Position numbers and translations under genes: made by a program. Of a DNA stretch of 64,000 nt, positions 1-10,300 are shown piece by piece. The DNA is from Stenocarpella maydis. Its lineage: Eukaryota > Ascomycota > Sordariomycetes > Diaporthales > Diaporthaceae. Position 1 is the stretch's first letter; every line of letters begins with the position of its first letter. The notes under the pieces are model-generated. The model had not been told where the DNA came from. It saw only the letters and a list, made by a program, of their open reading frames with translations, and did not search any database. The DNA is taken from assembly GCA_002270565.1 (NCBI GenBank), contig NQMI01000176.1, positions 24,405-88,404 on the forward strand, read 5' to 3'.

Positions 1-1134
1 CCCGGCCTCCCGACGGTTCTTCACACCGTCCATCCTACGCTCCAAGTGACGCCTTCTTGTCCTCAACTCGGTGAGTCTTTTCTGCAGTTCCTCAATCTCG
101 GAGCACACGCCGCGGTGTTCACTCCCGAGCTCCTCGAGCTCCCTGGCAAGCGGCTCCGCCTCGTCTGTCTCCAGGGCGGTCAGCTCCTCTGCGATAGCGT
201 CATGTTTTGTAGACAGCTTGCGCAATTTTGCAAGGGCCTGTTTGCGCGTAGACAGTGCGCTCAGGATGCATGCGTCTTCTTCCACTTTCAAATCCGCCAA
301 CTGTGCCATGCTCCCAGCAATGCCCTTCCTTGCATCGCTGATCCCGGCCCTCTTTCTTTGGGGCTGGCGCACAGGGATGATCTCTCCGCCCGGTCCTGAC
401 CTGATGACAGGCTCGATTACTGAGCGTTGAAGCTGCCGCGACGAGGACACGCTCGCACCCGTGGGAGTTGCGCTACCGCTGCTGTGGTAATCGTCATCAC
501 CATCCGATCGTACGCATGTGAGGACGTCCTCCTGGATCTGCAGGAAGTGCTGTACGTCCCGCACGATGGCACGCTCACGCCGCTGTAGGCTCCGCCAGAC
601 GGAGTTGCGGTCGTAGGCAATCGGGGCCTCTTCAGGACGGCGGGAAGGATCGACGGCTGTCCGATCCCACATGACGCTCCTGATGGCCTTGCGCGCGGTG
701 CCAGGGAGCCAGGAAGCGGCGCCGGCCTGCGCCTCCTCCTCCTCGCCATCGTCATAGTGTTCCTCGTCATCCCGGTATAAAACCCTCGACATGGCGATAG
801 GAGGGGGTGGGCCAGCAAACATAAACCTGCCGGTACCCCTCTCCTTTCGAATCTTGGCGTCGGTCGAGCCGCCGGAGGAGGAATTGGAGGGCCGGCGGTT
901 CAAGACCCCTGTAGGTTTGCGGTTCGACGCCATGGTAGATGGGGTGGCCCCATCAAAGGCACGAGGCTGGAGATCATCTCGTTCTGCTTGCGGGGACAAG
1001 TCATCTAGATCGTATTCGCTGTGCTGGTTTCGCAGGGCCGTATATCGAGACGTACTGTTATGAAAGGGCAAGACGGAGGAACTGTCGGGGCGAGAGAGGG
1101 AGAGGCGTGGCAGGAAGGGAGACTTGGATGCCAT
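1..1134 (-). CDS. Coiled-coil protein, possibly autophagy-related Atg28 (3' end outside window)
   Basis: An uninterrupted frame of 378 codons starts at the ATG complementary to 1132-1134 and runs off the left edge, so the C-terminus is missing. The N-terminus (MASKSPFLPRLSLSRPDSSS) is Ser/Pro-rich and disordered and contains an acidic tract (DDEEHYDDGEEEE). A middle block reads SVMWDRTAVDPSRRPEEAP, followed by YDRNSVWRSLQRRERAIV. The last ~110 residues are a charged heptad-rich coiled coil (KLRKLSTKHDAIAEEL...EIEELQKRLTELRTRRRHLE). This pattern reminds me of fungal Atg28, a pexophagy/autophagy factor, but that is from memory of the family and not from a search. A second in-frame Met lies at 933. 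Other coiled-coil scaffold proteins remain possible. Confidence 0.6.
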   Translation of the reverse strand, partial: MASKSPFLPRLSLSRPDSSSVLPFHNSTSRYTALRNQHSEYDLDDLSPQAERDDLQPRAFDGATPSTMASNRKPTGVLNRRPSNSSSGGSTDAKIRKERGTGRFMFAGPPPPIAMSRVLYRDDEEHYDDGEEEEAQAGAASWLPGTARKAIRSVMWDRTAVDPSRRPEEAPIAYDRNSVWRSLQRRERAIVRDVQHFLQIQEDVLTCVRSDGDDDYHSSGSATPTGASVSSSRQLQRSVIEPVIRSGPGGEIIPVRQPQRKRAGISDARKGIAGSMAQLADLKVEEDACILSALSTRKQALAKLRKLSTKHDAIAEELTALETDEAEPLARELEELGSEHRGVCSEIEELQKRLTELRTRRRHLERRMDGVKNRREAG

Positions 1135-1978
1135 GGTCGTATTGCTCTTATTCTCTCAGGGAGGCTGGTTGTCGTCTTACGATCGGCGTGTTGAATGTGC
1201 TCGTGCGAGCTGTCGACGGCGGCTCGGTCGGCCGAGTCCTACGGGCACATGGATGGCGAAATAGAGCTTCTTTGATGACGTGAAGGAGAGGCAGGGACAG
1301 AGACAACAGAGAGAACCACGGGTTACGTGGAAGAACTATGAGAGAGATGTAACTGTTGTCCAGTGGAGGAAGTGAGTAGGAGAGGCGGGTTGCGTTGGAG
1401 AAGCTGCCACCCACTCGAAAAATGTGGTCACAAGCTCGAGGCAGCTGGCATGTGCTAGCAGCTGGGTGAGGTGACGTGCAACCCACCCCGGTCCTAGTCT
1501 AATAAATGACCCGCTTATATTAGAGCTTGGTTAGGGCCACTGACGGGATCACGCACCACTACCGCTAGCCGCGCTCCGGAACTCACCACCAAATACCAAC
1601 ATTAACACAACCCCGAACGGCACCCCACACATATACACGGCATGTGAAGCACAATATCACGGAAAATTATGTTCCACAGAAAAAAATTAGTAGTTACTAA
1701 ACCCCGCCAAGTCAGTGCCAATGTACTTAGGTGGCGAGTTTCCTGTCGCATCGAGCGTACTTCTCACCTTACTTTATTTCCATGGAGACAGCCTGGACTC
1801 CAACGGACGACCTTTATGTCGCGTATGTTTTTGGTTAGACGCCGTGGCAATTGAGCAAGGCAACATCGAAATCAGGGGCGACAAGGTTGTTAATGTGGTT
1901 GGTGCTTGAGGCGTGGTAGTTGAGATGGCGCGCAGGTGAATAGCGGAATTAGCAGTAGCTTCAAGCTTTGAGGGCCTT
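1135..1978. other. Intergenic region, presumed 5' region of the gene ending at 1134
   Basis: No convincing coding sequence is visible. The part next to 1134 is pyrimidine-rich on the minus strand, as expected for a fungal promoter/5' UTR. The rest, towards 1978, is moderately AT-rich and unremarkable. Confidence 0.4.
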
Positions 1979-2405
1979 TCAAATATGGCTAATTCGCAGA
2001 TGAGGGAACTTTATGAATGGTTTATTAGAGACAGTAGCTAACGAAACCCCTTGTGACCGCAAGGAACGATCTTTTAGAATAACTAACTTGTCACGGGCAA
2101 GATAGGATGTTGTAAGCGGCCCGCTCGTGAGGAACTTCCATCCGTATTTGCTCATTGGGTGCAATGTCCCTGACGAGTTGAAGATGCTGTCCACGGCAAT
2201 ACTCAGACCGCCAAATACAGGGCCCCCATGAAATGATACTTCACTGCTCACGAGGGTGGGCTCTGTGGAGAGGATGCGCACTCTGTCTCCTCCAGTTTCG
2301 GGTGTGATAACTCCATCTCTGTACGAAAACGGATAGGCGACAACTGCATGTTGAAGAACACAGTTGACTCTCGTCGAGACGCCGTGGCATGACCTCATTG
2401 TATTG
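1979..2405 (-). pseudogene. Fragment of a fungal membrane-protein ectodomain, cut by a transposon
   Basis: The minus-strand frame includes RVNCVLQHAVVAYPF and, further on, GPVFGGLSIAVDSIFNSS. These resemble the extracellular part of a family of fungal multi-spanning membrane proteins with a Cys-x-Leu...Val-x-Tyr-Pro-Val block and an FGGLxLAxxxxFxSSA block; this is recall of the family, not a search. The last ~35 residues before the stop at 1979 no longer resemble the family, suggesting a frameshift. Upstream the frame runs straight into the inserted element at 2406. No start codon or membrane segment remains, so this is best read as a degraded fragment. Confidence 0.5.
2397..2405. repeat. Left 9-bp target-site duplication (ATTGTATTG)
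   Basis: Identical to 3049-3057 and directly abuts the inverted terminus at 2406. Confidence 0.75.
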
Positions 2406-3048
2406 CAGTCAGCGTACGCCCACCCAAAAATACAAGTTAAGCGTGCAGCCCCATACAAAATTAGGTACTTTTCACAAAATCCCTGCCTAAAATCCCTACC
2501 TAGAACCCCTACTATAGCTCTCTAATATCCCTACTCTGCCCCTCCTTTTAGAGAGCCCCTCCCTCCATCCCTCCCTCCATCCCTCCCTCCATCCCTCCCT
2601 CTATTTCTCCCTTAAGTCTATTCCTCTATCCCTCCTACTGGCCTATCCCTCTATCCCTCTAAAAAGCCCCTTCCTCTAAAGGGCCTCTTTTTTTTAAAAG
2701 GCCTTTCTTTTTGGAAAGCTTTTTTTTTTCTTAAAAAAAAAAGGCCCTTTAGAGAGAGGGCCCTCTAGAGAGATGGGCTCTCTAAAGGGACGAGCTCTTA
2801 GATGAAGGGACGGGCTCTTAGATAGAGGGACGGCCTTTTAGAGGGAGAGTCTCTCGGATAGAGAGAAAAAAAAAGGAGGGATAGAGTAGGAATATTAGAG
2901 AGCTGTAGTAGGGGTTTAAGCAGGGATTTTATAAAAGGTACAAGATTTTATATGGGCTGTATGCTTATTTTTTTTTATTTTTTTAGATGGGCACACGCAA
3001 ATAACTAGGTGGGGATACGGAAAAAGCTGGGTGGGCGTATGTTGACTA
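2406..3048. mobile_element. Non-autonomous foldback/MULE-like element with 9-bp target duplication
   Basis: A 643-bp segment whose ends are inverted copies: 2406-2426 and 3028-3048 match except for transition differences. The inverted homology continues inward: around 2442-2530 and 2875-2965 the two arms again match for about 90 bp. The centre is polypurine/polypyrimidine (CCCTCCCTCCAT repeats, then A/G-rich). It is flanked by direct 9-bp copies of ATTGTATTG at 2397-2405 and 3049-3057. No transposase is present. A 9-bp duplication with long inverted ends is typical of Mutator-like elements, so this is probably a MULE-derived foldback element. Differences between the arms are mostly C/T and G/A, as RIP would leave. 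Confidence 0.8.
2565..2611. repeat. CCCTCCCTCCAT tandem repeat inside the foldback element
   Basis: Short tandem polypyrimidine repeat (ccctccctccat units) in the left arm of the element. The right arm holds only a diverged A/G-rich counterpart. Confidence 0.7.
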
Positions 3049-3057
3049 ATTGTATTG
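3049..3057. repeat. Right 9-bp target-site duplication (ATTGTATTG)
   Basis: Identical to 2397-2405 and directly abuts the inverted terminus ending at 3048. Confidence 0.75.
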
Positions 3058-3075
3058 TACGTTGCATTATTGCCA

Positions 3076-3830
3076 TCAGCTATATGTCTCGGCATAGAAT
3101 ACTATTAAATTGAAGTCAGCATGCGGTTGGTAGCCCATGATATTTGTTCCGGTTTTGAAAACAGTTTCGCTGTTCCCGTTCCCGTACCAGTTGGCGACGA
3201 AACTTGTGTTGCGAACTGTATTGCACTGGAAATCAATCCCGGCTGCCACAAGGGTCCCAGAAGAAGTTCCAGCACAGCCAAAAATGGCTCCAGTTATAAA
3301 TTCCCAAGATGCGGGTGTCCATCCGGTGATATGGGCCTCGTAGCTCCTCTCTAAGTTAAAACCAATATATCGCTTCATTTGCTGCATGTTAGTGAACCTT
3401 AAGCATCTGTGCTGCAGAGCATAACCAAAACTAGGACACTGTACCTCTGCAGGGCAAGGAACAAACTGTACTTGGAGCTGTCTAATTATTTAAATCTTTG
3501 ACTGTAATCTCCGCGGAGTCGCTCCCTGCAGGCCACCAGGGCCCCCGGCGTACTTCATGAAGGATATCACCATAACGCAGGTCGAGAATATTCGGGATTC
3601 AATGGGGGCTCTGCATACCTGTGTGATGTCGGCCCCAAATGGATGTGACCGTCTCTATGGCGGTTACCCAATAACTCCAGTGGCTGGGAATTCGGCCAGT
3701 CTCAATCTGGGACGGACGCCTACATATGTATCAAAACCAGTGCAGGTCGCTGGCAACACGGCAGGTTTTATACCTACCTGGATATTTTGTACCCAAGCAA
3801 GATGCTTCACAATTCATGTCCGGGTGAAAG
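3076..3830 (-). pseudogene. Degenerate hypothetical gene with a coherent C-terminal exon
   Basis: The clearest part is the minus frame 3387-3076 (LERSYEAHITGWTPASWEFI...VRNTSFVANWYGNGNSE), ending in a normal stop 18 bp before the target duplication of the element. A branch-like CTAAC and an AG precede it near 3374-3388, so it is probably a last exon joined to the short frame above it (QLQVQFVPCPAE). Farther upstream, short Cys-containing and Trp-rich frames (3500-3830) look protein-like but are in different frames with stops. I do not recognise the family. It may be a decayed secreted-protein gene, or part of the membrane-protein fragment on the other side of the element. Confidence 0.35.
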
Positions 3831-3944
3831 AAGGAGCAGTACTCAGGTAATGGTCGTTTCTCATCAGCGTATGGATCTATGAAGTCACATTTTATGGATT
3901 CAAGCATTTAAGGTTTTGAAACAGCGCGATCTGGGAATAGTTTA

Positions 3945-4773
3945 ACGTCCCTAGCCAACTTTCGGCCCCCCACTTCTCATACCAAACACCCCCTTTTTAA
4001 CCACCTATTATTAATTCTACAAAAATATTAAAAATCCCTAGTTTTTGAATTTTTATATATAAAAGAATAATATTTATATACACTATACTTCACTAATCTA
4101 TTACTCAATACATATTTTAAAAATAATTTCTAAATATATTCGTGTTAAATTATTAAAGATTACTAAGATCATATAAAGAGTTTTTAACAATAGTATTGTT
4201 AAAAGTTTTAAATTATATATAGAAGTTATAACATATTAATATAATAGAATAAATAGAATAAATAATAAATATTAATAATTTAAAACTTTTATTCATTATA
4301 TAATATTTTATAAATAGAAAACTTAACTTCTATATTTTTTTTAAGAAAGGTTTCCATAAGAAAACCTAATGTTACATTGTTTTTAATAAAATAATACGTT
4401 TATAATAAAAAGATCTAAAATATTTAATAATATATAGATTAAATCATATTTTGTTAAAAGAAATTCTAGTTAAATTCTATAATATAATATTAAGGAAAAT
4501 AAGTTATAGCTAATATGTTATTGCTTCTATATACTTCATTAAGAATTCTTAAGAATCTAAACATATAAAATTTCAAAGTTATTTTAAGAATAATAATATT
4601 ATATATTTATTTTTAAAAATTATTCTCTTATAATTCCTTTAAAATTCTATTCTTTAAGTCTCTCGTTAGGGCTTTAGGAGTTTATTTGAATTTAATATTA
4701 CTGTTTGAAATGTGTGAGTTTGTGTGGGAAAGGGGGGCCGAATCAGGGGGGGCCGAAAGTGGGCCAGGGACGT
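3945..4773. mobile_element. AT-rich Tc1/mariner (Fot1/pogo-type) transposon relic
   Basis: The ends are inverted copies: 3945-3971 and 4747-4773 match at 25 of 27 positions (motif ACGTCCCT...CACTTTCGGCCCCCC). Each end is bordered by TA (3943-3944 and 4774-4775), the target duplication of Tc1/mariner elements. The 780-bp interior is extremely AT-rich with no open frame longer than a few codons, unlike the surrounding DNA. Known fungal pogo/Fot1 elements have TA duplications and similar GC-rich termini. The AT-rich interior is best explained by heavy C-to-T mutation (RIP) of a short or internally deleted copy. Confidence 0.75.
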
Positions 4774-4775
4774 TA

Positions 4776-5035
4776 GTTAGCATTCCCTGATGCTTGGGGC
4801 CAAGTGTACCAACTGCCGGCATCTTCGTATCCATCTATACATGCAGAATCAGAGGGTTCTGTAAACCGAAATCATGTACCAGCACATACAGAGCACGCTT
4901 GAGCACAAAATCCCCACGGGTTTAATTGCCAACCAGCTTCGTCACTTTGCTTAAGTCTCCACTATCCTTTGTTTTTCTCGCCTTCATATAACCGCTTTTC
5001 TGTTCTCACTGCTTGGTACGCATGGCGACATGAGC
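4776..5035. other. Intergenic, 3' flank of the SDR gene
   Basis: No coding sequence is visible; it lies between the transposon relic and the SDR stop codon. Confidence 0.4.
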
Positions 5036-5935
5036 TTACATCATGAGATTCTGCCCTCCATCAATCCTAATATCTTCTCCGGTTATGTATGTGCTAGACC
5101 TGCTGGCAAGCATGACAACCGCCCCCATCAGCTCTTCAGGTTCACCCATGCGGCCCATCGGATGCTTGTGGAACCACTGGGTCTTGTGCCAATCCAACAT
5201 CGAGCCCTCGTTGAGAATGGTATTCATGTAACCAGGAGAGATTGTGTTCACCCTTAACCCGTGGATTCCCCATTCCGCAGCCAGAGAGTCTTTCAAAGCC
5301 AAGACCCCAGCCTTGGAGACATTGTAGCTGACCTGCGGCTGTGGGTAATTGGGCCGATGACCAGAGATCGAGGCGGTCATTATGATACTCCCTCGCTTCT
5401 TCTGCTCTATCATCACTTTTGCAGCCGCCTGGGCGCAAAGGAAAGACCCGGTTAGGTTGATGTCCACAATCAGCCGAAACTGGTCAGGCGTCATGTCTAT
5501 AGCATGGACGGTGCTGACGACGCCAGCGAAGCACACCAGCACGTCCACCGACCCGAGCTTCTTGGCCGTTTCCTGGACCGCCTCGTTGACCCTGGTCGCG
5601 TCCGTGACGTCAACCTTCATGAACTTGACCTTGGCTTCAGGGAAGCTCTCCTTCAGCAGGTTGACCTTGGTCGCCCCCTCCACCTCGTCGAGGTCGAATA
5701 TCACGAGCCCGCTGGCCCCATGCTCGAGGAGAGCGCGACACGCGGTGAAGCCGAGATCGCCTGTGCCTCCCGTCACAATGGCGTTGTCGGCGACTGAGAA
5801 TCTCTCGAGAGCCCTGGCTCGCGCATCCTTCTGTGAAAGGGGCAGGGGCGGGCCCGACAGAGTACCTGGTTCACCATCACCGAGCTTGATAGAGGGGATT
5901 ACCCTCGAGGTCAGCTGCGAGCGTTCGGTGGTCAT
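5036..5935 (-). CDS. Short-chain dehydrogenase/reductase (polyol/ketose reductase-like)
   Basis: A single-exon 299-aa classical SDR, complete from ATG at 5935 to stop at 5036. The Rossmann signature TGGTGDLG is at residues 55-62, followed by the acidic residue of the FDLDE turn (~81), the CFAG equivalent of NNAG (~135-138), Asn160, the catalytic Ser (MTASISG, ~189-191) and Tyr204-x3-Lys208 (SYNVSK). A 45-residue N-terminal extension before the fold and an ISPGYMNT segment after it resemble fungal D-arabinitol dehydrogenase/L-xylulose reductase/sorbose reductase types. The probable role is NAD(P)H-dependent interconversion of a sugar alcohol and a ketose in the cytosol. The substrate cannot be read from the sequence. 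No intron or damage is seen, unlike its neighbours. Confidence 0.88.
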   Translation of the reverse strand: MTTERSQLTSRVIPSIKLGDGEPGTLSGPPLPLSQKDARARALERFSVADNAIVTGGTGDLGFTACRALLEHGASGLVIFDLDEVEGATKVNLLKESFPEAKVKFMKVDVTDATRVNEAVQETAKKLGSVDVLVCFAGVVSTVHAIDMTPDQFRLIVDINLTGSFLCAQAAAKVMIEQKKRGSIIMTASISGHRPNYPQPQVSYNVSKAGVLALKDSLAAEWGIHGLRVNTISPGYMNTILNEGSMLDWHKTQWFHKHPMGRMGEPEELMGAVVMLASRSSTYITGEDIRIDGGQNLMM

Positions 5936-6267
5936 TCTGTCGTAGAAGTGTAGCCGTCAAATATTCCCAGGAGAGGGTGGTCGGGGCGACAAGTATCTGG
6001 CACCGTCTGGGGGGTGAAGGAACAACGTTGGTAGGTAGTTAGTTGAAACGACCGTGTTGTTGAAGGTAAAGATAAGAGTTCCCGCAGGTCCACGGTACAG
6101 TTGCCCAATAAGATATACTTGCCCTAGAAAGCTTACAGAACGAGGAATAGATCGGCGAGGGTGACCGTGTCCGAAGCTCCGGAACTCGGTTGTTGGGGCG
6201 CGGGGAAGCACAGCTGCAGGACAACGTGATCGACTTCAAAGTTGCCACCATAATAAGATGCGTACCG

Positions 6268-7320
6268 TTATGTCGTCGGGACTAAAATACAAACGAAATG
6301 GGTATGTTTGGGGTGAAAAAGAGATAGCATCATGCTTCGAGAAGCATAGTCCAACGCCAACGACGAAGGGAGGACGAGGAGCAGGAGATTGTTGAGGGAG
6401 AGCGCACTCGATTTGCGTTTCTCGTGCTCACCCTTCACATAGAAATCAACGCAACTCTCATAGGTCTGGGAGTTACTATTCGACCACCAGTACCACTGCA
6501 GGGCACACTTTCCACCGCATCTATGTACGGGTCCGAGGCTGTCCGGAATCGTTATGTTGAAGTCCACTAGGAAGCGTGTGTAAGTGGGTTCTACTAGGGC
6601 TTGAAGTTTAGCGAGATCACGATAGTATTTCTGGACGGACTGCCCATCATCTCCTCCACAAGGAACGTTGTCTGGCCATACACCCCACTCCTTGACCGGG
6701 CTACCGATGACTTTATTTTCTGCAAGATCGATAACAGAAATATTCTGTGCACCTCGTTAGTTTGGTAAGTGCGATGGGGCCTTAGGCACCGTAGGATCCC
6801 GGGTGGGGTCCAAGAAAGTGCAAGCCTTACCGCCCAGCCAGGTTTATGAGCTGCTACAAGGTCGATGTGGAATGTCACCACATCACCAGCTGCGTACACT
6901 TGGACGTTGCCGGTATTGTCTTCGTACTAATATCCGCGGCAGAGATACAAGTTGCATTTGTAATCCGCGTCCGCTACCTTGATGGAATTTTCGATAGGGC
7001 CGGCTGGGTCTGAATACCTAAAGGATTCAGTACGGTGCTAATATTATAACTGATGAATTGGTGGGGAAATTGGAAATTCCTCAAGTATTTCCAACGAATG
7101 TGCTGATCATCATCGAGTTTCTTTGCGACAGCCTCGCCACACAGTGCCAGCGTAGCGTTACCGGGCTAGTAATCGAGCCGACTTAGATCTGAATACCTAG
7201 AAAACTAAGCACTATTGTTGGTTTCTTGAGACATACATCACGAAGGACGGGCTTCTGTAGGACGCCATGCGCCGAGATGCAAGGGAGCAGGAGGAGGAGG
7301 GCAACTGCGGCTTTAAGCAT
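6268..7320 (-). pseudogene. AA16-type lytic polysaccharide monooxygenase with an in-frame stop
   Basis: Exons read 7320-7237, 7165-7096, 7009-6831 and 6744-6268 (introns 71, 86 and 86 nt), 269 codons in all. Residues 1-17 form a signal peptide (MLKAAVALLLLLPCISA) followed directly by His-Gly, the first ligand of the copper His-brace. Further family features are ALCGEAV, YKCNLYLCRGY, the second His region (VTFHIDLVAAHKPGWA), NISVIDLAENKVIGSP and the C-terminal TYESCVDFYV. These match secreted LPMOs of CAZy AA16 (LPMO_10 fold), which oxidatively cut glucan chains. One codon is TAG (plus 6927-6929) just after CRGY, where the family has Gln. CAG to TAG is a C-to-T change at CpA. The tail after FYV is hydrophobic and may be a GPI signal or an unrecognised intron. 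It is a nonsense pseudogene unless the stop is read through. Confidence 0.75.
6927..6929 (-). other. In-frame TAG nonsense codon in the LPMO gene
   Basis: The minus strand reads GGA TAT TAG TAC GAA GAC in the middle of the conserved CRGY-x-YEDN block. The surrounding frame continues to match the family for more than 180 codons after it. Confidence 0.8.
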
Positions 7321-10300
7321 AGTGACTTCTGTTCTCCAAGAATTTTGAACTGGGACCGGATTGCCCAAGATTCAGAGATGATGAGTCTGTTGAACAGTTC
7401 CATATACCTGGGTATTACCTGGGAATAAAAGGACGGTTCACTGGGTAATGGAGTGAGCTCGAGCACTGGCAGGGTTTTATCCGCCAATGATAGCAGCAAT
7501 CAATCACTCTATTCAGTCTTGGTCAATGGAGACAGCATTGGCAAAAGAACGTAGATCACTGGTCAGCCACACCAACGATGTCGGAGGATATGTTCCAATT
7601 TGGACTGACGGATAGAGACAGGCCTGACTCCCGATGGAACGAAACCAGCTTCCAAAGGTTCGATGTGAACGATAGAAGACGAAAATGAAAGTATCGGAAT
7701 TCGGCAGCACGGAGTGCGAGTGACTATCATGTTGAATAATCAATGGTGTTCTGTAGCTATACATTCTCCAGGGGACTAGCTGGTCTTCCAAGGCTCCGCA
7801 TCCACAAATCGACGAGGCCGTGCCCAACAGATCTACCACCGCACTGCGGCACCATAACGTGGGATTTCAGCCTGTGGGATAATAATTTGTGGGCGGGTGG
7901 CGACGATTACAAAATAATTGGAGAATTCTCTGGCTCCACAGATACCTACTAGGGACTGCGACAACCATCCGAGATTCCAGCTTGAGGGGCTGCACGCCTT
8001 TCCGCAGATGGGTAATACCGAGCTGGGACTCAAGCCTGGATTACGAAGCACAAGAACAAGAAATTCCAATGGCAGTCAGTTCGAAAGAGTCCAAGTGTTG
8101 GAACATGAAGAAGCTGACTATTTGCAAAGGACGTGCAGCCGTAATTACACTTCCCTTTCGTCTTTGACCTATGATGCTGGTTTTCGTTTTATCGATAGGC
8201 GTGTAGGTTCCATTACGACTGAAGCGATCCTGCTTTCAGCGAGATTCTGTAGTTATCTGCTGCAAAACAAGGGCGGAATTAAACATTAGGGAGCGGTGTC
8301 AGTCACTGTACGCTGATCGCTCATGTAGGCATCAAATACTTTGTGCAGTTGAACGCACGTGATTACACTCTAAGCATTGCTTTAGTGCTATCGGAAGGCT
8401 GTGAGCACTGATCCACATTCTCACAGACTGTCCACGGCTAATTCAGTACTAATTTCATCGGACACCTGCATTTTAAGAACCCTTTCGTGGCACTTAGTTC
8501 TGTCACTTTAGGTTCAACCACGTTGAATAAGGGAATATTGTTAACCCCGAGGAAAGCATCCGTTCATTTGAAAAATATTCATACAGTAAACGGATCTAGC
8601 TAGAGGTATTCCTAGGTATGTAAGGAGCAACTATGTATAAAGCGAGTGTGTCATTGATAGTTGAAAGTGTCATAGAGTCTGTCCATGCAAGATGTATCAA
8701 AAGCAATGGAATTAAGTTACGAACTTGAATCGCAGAAAGAAAGAACCAGAAAATTCATGCTCATAATGCTGTCATTAAGAAGGGGTGTCGTAAGGCTTGT
8801 GGATCATAAAACGTAGGCCGTGGATTGCCGTGGATGCGAAGAATATTGCTGAGGAACACTGGTATGCAGAACACCTTGTGCAAATGGTTGAAAAATTGAG
8901 CCGTAAAGTCATTCTAGCAAGTTCTAATTAGCGGAGCTCGTGGCCAGATGTATCAATTCTGCGGCTGGACTCACAACGTGCAAATTACCAGAAACCACCG
9001 ACATTCGGATGAATCTTTTATTGGGGATAGCTGCTGAATGAGAGGCGGGCAAGTTGAAGCTTAGCGAAAGGACGTGCCGTGGCACTGGACGTATTCTGTG
9101 TATGATTAGAGACTAAACTCTAACTTGTTTGTCTCAACCTCTCTTCTTCATAGAACTCACATGGATACCTAGGTATGTATTAAGTAACAAATCTGCCTCT
9201 ATAAAGGCCGCCATGTTTTGTATAGCCCTATACGCCGGAAGGATGCGAAGTTAGGAGGGCTCTGATAATTTGGTGGGCGAGGATTCTTCGTCTGTGTTGG
9301 AAATAACTGAAAATAGTTGGTCTCAATTTTGTCGATGGACTTGTGTGTGAAATGATTGTGATGGTGGAAGAGAGTGGCTGGGGCATGTCAAGGCCATTTT
9401 AAATGTGTGTGACAAGTGCTTTCAACATATTCGACTGCTCAGATGAGCTGGAGCAAGTGTGAGTTGAGGCCCTCAACTAGAAACGACCGGCAGGGAGACA
9501 CGTGAGGTCCGTGGAGTCGTGGCAGAGTTGCCATGACCAAGTGAGTGACTGCAGTTGGAAGAAAATCACATAATGAAGGTCGTAGATATGTATGAGAAAG
9601 AAATGAGCGGCTGATGAATGAGTGTCGGTGGTAATGAATGCAGTACAAAATCAGGGAAAGAATGGGATCGGCGTCTCTATCTAATATAGACTTCGAGATT
9701 CCCAGAAACAACAGAATGCCGACTGTGGCCGTCGTATCCGAGGAATCCCTGGTTTGAAACGATCCATGCAAACAGAAGGCCTGCCACGGCCACCCTAGCA
9801 TCAGAATATCCAGGAACCGTGCAGTCATTGGTTAACTAGTGACGCTTGAGAAGGCCGAAGGCCAACTCCGGATGTTGGGGCGGCAAAGTGGATCGAGGTC
9901 GTGCCCCGGGCTGACATGGCACAATCAACTCTACCGCAGCATCGCAGTTCGATGGCCGGGCCGGCCAAGACCATTTCATCTCAACCAATTATTGTCAGAT
10001 GCGGGTTAGATTCTGCAGCTCAGCCCTCAATCTATCGGATGTTGAACCGATGAACCGCGGCCACGGATGCGGCCACCTACCCCCCCTGGTGGGCTAGAAT
10101 GTGACCGAAACGCCCACTTCTCAGTTTCAAGCCTGCATTTCGGCCGCAGAGGCAACAGTTGCATCTTACGGGGGTTTGAATCACAGCATGGCCACTGAAG
10201 CCTGGGGCGCCGGTTGACACTTGTGGCTCGGCCATGCCCGGATTTCAGCCTTGCAGTTTCATCTGGGCTGAATTCAAGGGTCTCGGCCTGCAATAGGAGG

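Noticed and set aside
417..818. 133-codon minus-strand frame
   Set aside because: It overlaps the much longer coding frame of the coiled-coil gene on the same strand, and its composition is that of an out-of-frame translation.
2501..2960. Possible CRISPR-like or satellite array in the repeated CCCTCC region
   Set aside because: The repeats are simple polypyrimidine units without spacers, inside a DNA transposon of a eukaryote.
9439..9828. 129-codon minus frame
   Set aside because: No domain, no ATG-supported start context and no splicing evidence.
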